Of a DNA stretch of 64,000 nt, positions 60,136 through 64,000 are shown in pieces. The position numbers were made by a program, and so were the translations under genes. The DNA is from Marinimicrobium agarilyticum DSM 16975. GTDB taxonomy: Bacteria > Pseudomonadota > Gammaproteobacteria > Pseudomonadales > Cellvibrionaceae. The DNA is taken from NCBI RefSeq assembly GCF_000423345.1, contig NZ_AUHU01000006.1, forward strand, positions 186,001-250,000, in the 5' to 3' direction. A model generated the notes under the pieces. That model had not been told where the DNA came from and did not search any database. It saw nothing but the letters and a program-made list of their open reading frames with translations. How positions within the stretch are numbered: position 1 is the first letter of the stretch; the number at the start of each line of letters is the position of its first letter.

Positions 60136-61368
60136 TCAGTCGTTATCGGACTGCCCGCGCTCGGGCAAGTCGAGGTTGACGATGGTAATGAAGTCCGTGC
60201 GCAGCCGGTCGGTTACCCGCTTGAGATAAGCGTGGGCGGCACAGGCACCGGGATAATTGTCCGCCGGATTGGCGGCGGCGTTCAGGCAATTCTGGGCGCT
60301 GCCGGAGGCCAGCTGTTCGCGCATTTCTTGCAACAACGAGGGGCTTGAATAGCCGGCGCGAACCTGGGCGTCGATGACGGCATCCTCGAAGGCTTCTTTG
60401 ACATCCGGGAAGCCTTCGTAGACGAAGATGTCATCAAAACCCAGGCCATTGCCGCCCTTGAAGCCGACCAGAAACGCCTCCGCATTCGCGGCGACATTGT
60501 CCATGGAGGTCTCACTGTAGGGGGACTCCACGGCCTCCGGGCAGGCGACTGCGTTGCAATTGGAGTGAAGGCCAGTAGGTACGCCAAGCTTGCGGTCTTT
60601 GGTTTGAAGCTCAATGTAGAACAGCGCATCCGATAAGGCTTTGAGATTGACCTCCTGGTTAGCGGGGTTCACCCACTCAAAACGGTAATCGTTCCCTTCC
60701 GGCTGCCAGGCTTGGACCAGTGTCTGTGAGGCGTCCACGAGGTCATCGGCCAGACGCTGGGCATAAGCGCAACGCTGCTCGCGACGAGTCTGTTCCGGTA
60801 GATCATTCCATCCCTGAGTTTCACTGATCTGGGACGGACAATGATGAGTAAGGTCCTCAGAAAACAGCAAGTACTCCAACGCATCAAGGCCGCGCGCGTT
60901 AACCGAACGCGAACTCAGGTCGAAACCTTCATCCTGGGCAAGCACCACACTCTGATCCACGGCGCATTCGCTCAGCGGCGCCGAGCTGCCAAAGGAATAA
61001 ATCCGGTTGCGCAAAGCGCCGCCGTTGGCCGCGAGAGGTCCGACCTGGAACAGCTCCACCCGCTGCCACTGGTCCATCGCCCTGCGCCACTGGTCACGCA
61101 CCCGCTCCGGGGTAGTCGCGCGGTCGGGGTCAGTCAGCGCTTCGCAGTAAAATTGCACCGAATTGAGCCCTTCGGCGAGCTCCTCGGCTTGCTCAGCGAA
61201 TGCCCGGTATTCGGGCAAGAACACGTTGTCTGCATAATTCGCCATCATGCCCTGATAATCAAAGCCGCGAGCGGCATTCTCCGACTCGGCGCCACCAGAT
61301 TGATCGTCACCGACGCAGCCGCCAACGACCAACACCAGCAACGGAATGGCCCAGCGATTAATTCGCAT
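60136..61368 (-). CDS. Imelysin-family lipoprotein
   Basis: This 410-residue protein has a lipobox signal (LLVLVVGGC) and an imelysin domain with two helical bundles; ARGLDALEYLLFSED carries the conserved Gly-Leu-Asp-Ala-Leu-Glu-Tyr signature. Imelysins (IrpA/EfeO relatives) are linked to iron uptake in the periplasm. The ATG at 61368 follows GGAG; the longer ORF start at 61407 is not needed. It lies between the DUF4856 gene and the TonB receptor. Confidence 0.9.
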   Translation of the reverse strand: MRINRWAIPLLVLVVGGCVGDDQSGGAESENAARGFDYQGMMANYADNVFLPEYRAFAEQAEELAEGLNSVQFYCEALTDPDRATTPERVRDQWRRAMDQWQRVELFQVGPLAANGGALRNRIYSFGSSAPLSECAVDQSVVLAQDEGFDLSSRSVNARGLDALEYLLFSEDLTHHCPSQISETQGWNDLPEQTRREQRCAYAQRLADDLVDASQTLVQAWQPEGNDYRFEWVNPANQEVNLKALSDALFYIELQTKDRKLGVPTGLHSNCNAVACPEAVESPYSETSMDNVAANAEAFLVGFKGGNGLGFDDIFVYEGFPDVKEAFEDAVIDAQVRAGYSSPSLLQEMREQLASGSAQNCLNAAANPADNYPGACAAHAYLKRVTDRLRTDFITIVNLDLPERGQSDND

Positions 61369-61409
61369 CACACTTGAACTCCTAATTCGCTCGTTCTCCC
61401 AACGCACAA

Positions 61410-61440
61410 CAGGCGAGCCCCCGAAACGGGAGCTCGCCTG
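61410..61440. other. Intercistronic hairpin between DUF4856 and imelysin genes
   Basis: A 12-bp stem with one mismatch (61411-61422 with 61428-61439) lies in the 93-bp spacer. Without a T-run on the minus strand it could stabilise the upstream mRNA or attenuate rather than end transcription. Confidence 0.5.
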
Positions 61441-61461
61441 TTCGCCTGGGTCAATTAAGGC

Positions 61462-62988
61462 TTACCAGTTTTCAACGTTTTCAGTATCAAAACCGTAGGC
61501 GTCCTGCATCAGCGCGCGGGCCGCCAGCAGGTCGGCAACGTACTGATCCACGCCGCCCTCAAAATCCACACCCGCCTGTGTGCCGTCAGCCAGCACGGGA
61601 GCATCACCCATGGCCGCGAGAATCTCTTTCAAATCAGCCAGCGAATCGGCATCCGCACGGAACGGCGATACGGGGCTGAATTGCAGATTCAGGGCAAAGC
61701 CTTTCATTTCGCTCCAGTGCTTGGCCAAATCTTTGAAGTGAGCCAGGTCCTGGAACTTACCGTCTTCCACCGCTTCCAGATCGGCCACGGTATCGTTGAT
61801 ATAGTGCACCACGGTCGCCGCCACACACTGCTCCCAGGTCAGCGCCGCCACTTCAATTTGCTCATCGAGCTCGGCCTGGCGCGCTTCGGTCAGCTCGCCC
61901 GCTTCTGCTGCTTCGCGCAGAATGGCGCGACCGGTCAGGAAGGCCTGGAACACGTCGGTGGTGTAGTCGGTAGGATTGCTGTTATCGGCGGTACCCGCGT
62001 CGCGCTTGGCGCAGTTAGTGGAGTTGCCGAAATTGAATTCGCTACGGATGTCGATGGCATCGTCGTTATTGCTATCCATGTAGCCGACGTTGCGGATTTC
62101 ATCAAGGGTGTAATCACCGTAGTCGCGCGCCGCACCGAAGTACCCAAATGCTTCATCCCAATTGTGCTCCCCTTCGGTATAGGCATTGTCGCCTTCCCGT
62201 TCGAGCATAGCGGCAAAATCGGCCTGCAAATAATCGTTGGTTCCCTGCGAAAAGGCCACGGCGCCCAGCAGAAACTTTTGCGTCAATTGCCGGAAATCCC
62301 GACCGTGAGCATCGACGGTTACGGTATCCAGCGGCACTGGCCCATCGACCGTTTCAATCAGCGGAGCGACACCGTCGGTGGCCTGTTCAGCCAAGGCCGC
62401 GAAGTAGTAATCCACCAGGTCCACCGGCAGGGCGTCGGTATCCAGCCCATCTTCCCATCCGAAAAAGTCATCGTCGATCAGCTTGTCGGCTTCGCCATTG
62501 CCCTGGCCGTCGCCCCCCGCAATCTTGCCGATCAGGTCCTTGCCGTCGGCAATGGCGCCGTAAGTCAGCTCACCGGAGTCTTCAGGCAGAATATCCATGC
62601 CGCCGAGATCCCGAGCATTAAATTCGGTGGTAATGTCATCGGAGGTCGCGGAATCGAAGCGGAAATAGAAGTTCAGGCGGGCTTCAACGCTCTCCTGACC
62701 GGCGTCTTCTTCCAGACCGTTCATTTCAACGGTCAGGTCCTCGATGAGAATGTGGCGCTTGGTCTGGCCGGTGTAAGAAACCGTGCTCTCATCGTCGGCG
62801 TTGGGGAAAGCATAGGTGGTGGGTACCTCCAGGCTATCACTACCGTCATCACCGTCATCGTTATCCTCATTCTCACCGGGTTGCTCTTCAGCGGGGGGCT
62901 CGTCATCATTATTGTCACTGCCACCACAAGCGGTCAGCGTGACGGTGGCCAGTATCGCCAGAAACAAGACATACCATCGAAAATTCAC
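61462..62988 (-). CDS. DUF4856 lipoprotein
   Basis: This 508-residue protein has a lipobox (VTLTACGG), an acidic low-complexity linker rich in Glu, Asp and Gly (about residues 22-50), and the DUF4856 domain, seen as TTYAFPNADDESTVSYTGQT and a long helical part. DUF4856 proteins occur beside imelysin and TonB genes. A GTG at 62988 with AAGGAG at ideal distance is the likely start. It heads the minus-strand operon. The exact role in iron acquisition is unknown. Confidence 0.85.
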   Translation of the reverse strand: MNFRWYVLFLAILATVTLTACGGSDNNDDEPPAEEQPGENEDNDDGDDGSDSLEVPTTYAFPNADDESTVSYTGQTKRHILIEDLTVEMNGLEEDAGQESVEARLNFYFRFDSATSDDITTEFNARDLGGMDILPEDSGELTYGAIADGKDLIGKIAGGDGQGNGEADKLIDDDFFGWEDGLDTDALPVDLVDYYFAALAEQATDGVAPLIETVDGPVPLDTVTVDAHGRDFRQLTQKFLLGAVAFSQGTNDYLQADFAAMLEREGDNAYTEGEHNWDEAFGYFGAARDYGDYTLDEIRNVGYMDSNNDDAIDIRSEFNFGNSTNCAKRDAGTADNSNPTDYTTDVFQAFLTGRAILREAAEAGELTEARQAELDEQIEVAALTWEQCVAATVVHYINDTVADLEAVEDGKFQDLAHFKDLAKHWSEMKGFALNLQFSPVSPFRADADSLADLKEILAAMGDAPVLADGTQAGVDFEGGVDQYVADLLAARALMQDAYGFDTENVENW

Positions 62989-63091
62989 AGGTTTCTCCTT
63001 GGTAAAATATAAACAACGATGAGGAAGGGCCTGGAGCACTCAGTTGACACTGATTCCCACCCTTCAGTTAATCTTAATAGTACTTTAAAAT

Positions 63092-63110
63092 AAGATTGAT
63101 TATCAAACAC
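63092..63110. promoter_or_regulatory. Fur-like site upstream of the DUF4856-imelysin-TonB operon
   Basis: On the minus strand the core GATAATCA (63097-63104) matches the middle of the 19-bp Fur box GATAATGATAATCATTATC; in all about 12 of 19 positions match, within a very AT-rich stretch (63070-63120). It lies about 105-120 bp upstream of the GTG start. It may also touch the DUF488 promoter on the other strand. Confidence 0.4.
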
Positions 63111-63187
63111 AATATCATTAGAGGTGATTGCTCCCATACAGCGAAGCGAAGTCTCTGCCCCTTTCAATCAATGCTATGATGGCTTCC

Positions 63188-63604
63188 ATGAACTACGATA
63201 TTGCCTTCAAACGTGTCTACGAACCCACGGATAGCGCTGATGGTGCCCGAGTGTTGGTGGATCGCCTATGGCCTCGGGGCAAGCGCCACGAGGACCTGCA
63301 ACTGGCAGAATGGTATCGGGACGCCTCCCCCTCTTCGGCCCTGAGGCGAGCCTGGCACCAGAACGACATTGATGAGCAGCGCTTTACCGACAACTACCGC
63401 AAGGAGCTGCAAGCCCACCCCGAGGTGTTAACCCCCCTGATGCGACATGCCCGCGAGGGCCGGCTGAGCCTGCTCACTGCCACCCGCAACCCGGATCACT
63501 CTCACCTACCGGTGCTTCGAGACGCCCTGCTGGATCACCTGGCCCGCGAGGACGAGCAGGCCGATGGCCGCGAGCCCAGTTCCCCTACTTGCTACGAAGG
63601 TTAG
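63188..63604 (+). CDS. DUF488 family protein (copy 2)
   Basis: This 138-residue protein is a second DUF488 (YeaO-like) member with IAFKRVYEPTDSADGARVLV, DRLWPRG and LLTATRNPDHSH. ATGs at 63176, 63179 and 63188 are in frame; the last gives the usual family N-terminus, and no clear ribosome-binding site decides between them. Function unknown. It precedes kdkA by 19 nt. Confidence 0.82.
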   Translation: MNYDIAFKRVYEPTDSADGARVLVDRLWPRGKRHEDLQLAEWYRDASPSSALRRAWHQNDIDEQRFTDNYRKELQAHPEVLTPLMRHAREGRLSLLTATRNPDHSHLPVLRDALLDHLAREDEQADGREPSSPTCYEG

Positions 63605-63623
63605 CTAGCGCTCACCCACAACA

Positions 63624-64000
63624 ATGACTTCTCGCATGACTGACTCCACCACCCGGACGATTTCCGACGGTTCCCAGCACGCCTGGGTGCGCCAGGACCT
63701 GGCCTCCTCTTTCCAATTTCAGTGGTTTGACCCGCAGGCCTGGGGCGCCTCGGCCGAACCGGTCAACGCAGGCGGCCGCGGAGCCGCCTGGTTTCTGAAA
63801 GACACGCAAGGTCGTTGGGTTCTTCGCCACTACCGCCGCGGAGGCCTTCCCGGAAAACTGTTGACTGACCGCTACCTCTATCTCGGGCAACACCGTGTAC
63901 GCTCGGTAAAAGAGTTCCTGCTGCTAGAGTCTCTCCTCAAGCAGGGTTTGCCAGTCCCCGCCCCCATCGCCGCCTGGTACCAACGGCAGGGCCTTACTTA
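63624..64000 (+). CDS. kdkA: 3-deoxy-D-manno-octulosonic acid kinase KdkA (3'-truncated)
   Basis: The frame is open to the right edge and gives the first 125 residues of a protein resembling Kdo kinase, which phosphorylates the Kdo of lipid A core at the inner membrane. Recognisable are WFDPQAW, GGRGAAWFL, WVLRHYRRGGLPGKLL, DRYLYLGQHRVRS and GLPVPAPIAAWY. The C-terminal catalytic half is outside the window. ATGs at 63624 and 63636 are both possible. Confidence 0.82.
   Translation, partial: MTSRMTDSTTRTISDGSQHAWVRQDLASSFQFQWFDPQAWGASAEPVNAGGRGAAWFLKDTQGRWVLRHYRRGGLPGKLLTDRYLYLGQHRVRSVKEFLLLESLLKQGLPVPAPIAAWYQRQGLT

Noticed and set aside
61681-63012. Plus-strand open frame of 443 codons opposite the DUF4856 gene
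   Set aside because: The minus-strand product has a lipobox, a good ribosome-binding site and a known domain; the opposite frame has none.
63097-63107. TTGATTATCAA as an FNR box
   Set aside because: The half-sites are 1 bp apart rather than 4; the AT-rich context fits a Fur-like site better.

Overview
The window is about 64 kb of GC-rich, tightly packed chromosome from a Gram-negative gammaproteobacterium. TonB receptors, an azurin, a FadL-type porin, a Kdo kinase and O2-independent ubiquinone genes (ubiUVT) all point that way. The style of the TonB receptors and of the intergenic repeat at 13769-13877 suggests a marine Cellvibrionales-like bacterium; that is inference. I see no rRNA, tRNA, CRISPR array, prophage or insertion sequence.

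The main theme is anaerobic nitrogen-oxide respiration and defence against nitric oxide (NO). Left part (1-20.3 kb): a partial molybdenum hydroxylase, a fused NarK1-NarK2 nitrate/nitrite transporter, a degenerate NarK-like protein, an orphan NarL regulator whose gene overlaps moeA, a BlaI/BlaR-like repressor and membrane protease pair, trhP, moaA-moaB behind FNR-like and NarL-like sites and a probable Moco riboswitch, a DGC-domain protein behind an FNR-like box, and ubiU-ubiV-nrdJa-nrdJb divergent from ubiT. The last group supplies ubiquinone and deoxynucleotides without oxygen.

Middle part (20.3-33.4 kb): a large TonB receptor, a decayed fragment of 6-phosphogluconate dehydrogenase, a CBS protein, a class II amidotransferase, an SQR-like flavoprotein behind an NsrR-like box, cysJ-cysI, a BCCT transporter, a cold-shock gene and a small DUF3565 gene.

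Denitrification part (33.5-57 kb): a minus-strand run of cytochrome c, nirK, nirV, sco and a c-heme FG-GAP protein; a divergent cytochrome P450; and a second c-heme FG-GAP protein preceded by a small membrane protein with a near-consensus NsrR box. After a peroxiredoxin, a hybrid kinase, a FadL porin and an A-type-carrier/SufT fusion come azurin, DUF488, gdhA, then ytfE-norZ divergent from ybaN-nnrS-nsrR, with two NsrR-like boxes and a NarL-like box between them.

Right end (57-64 kb): an iron-linked operon (DUF4856 lipoprotein, imelysin lipoprotein, TonB receptor, fatty-acid-hydroxylase-family protein) with a Fur-like site, a second DUF488 gene and the start of kdkA.

I read NarL-like 7-2-7 inverted heptamers and NsrR-like 23-bp palindromes at several of these promoters, so much of the window looks like one nitrate/NO regulon. 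The least familiar candidate is the pair of FG-GAP cytochromes, one in the nirK operon and one behind an NsrR box, together with the P450. narGHJI, nosZ and the NarX kinase are not in the window.
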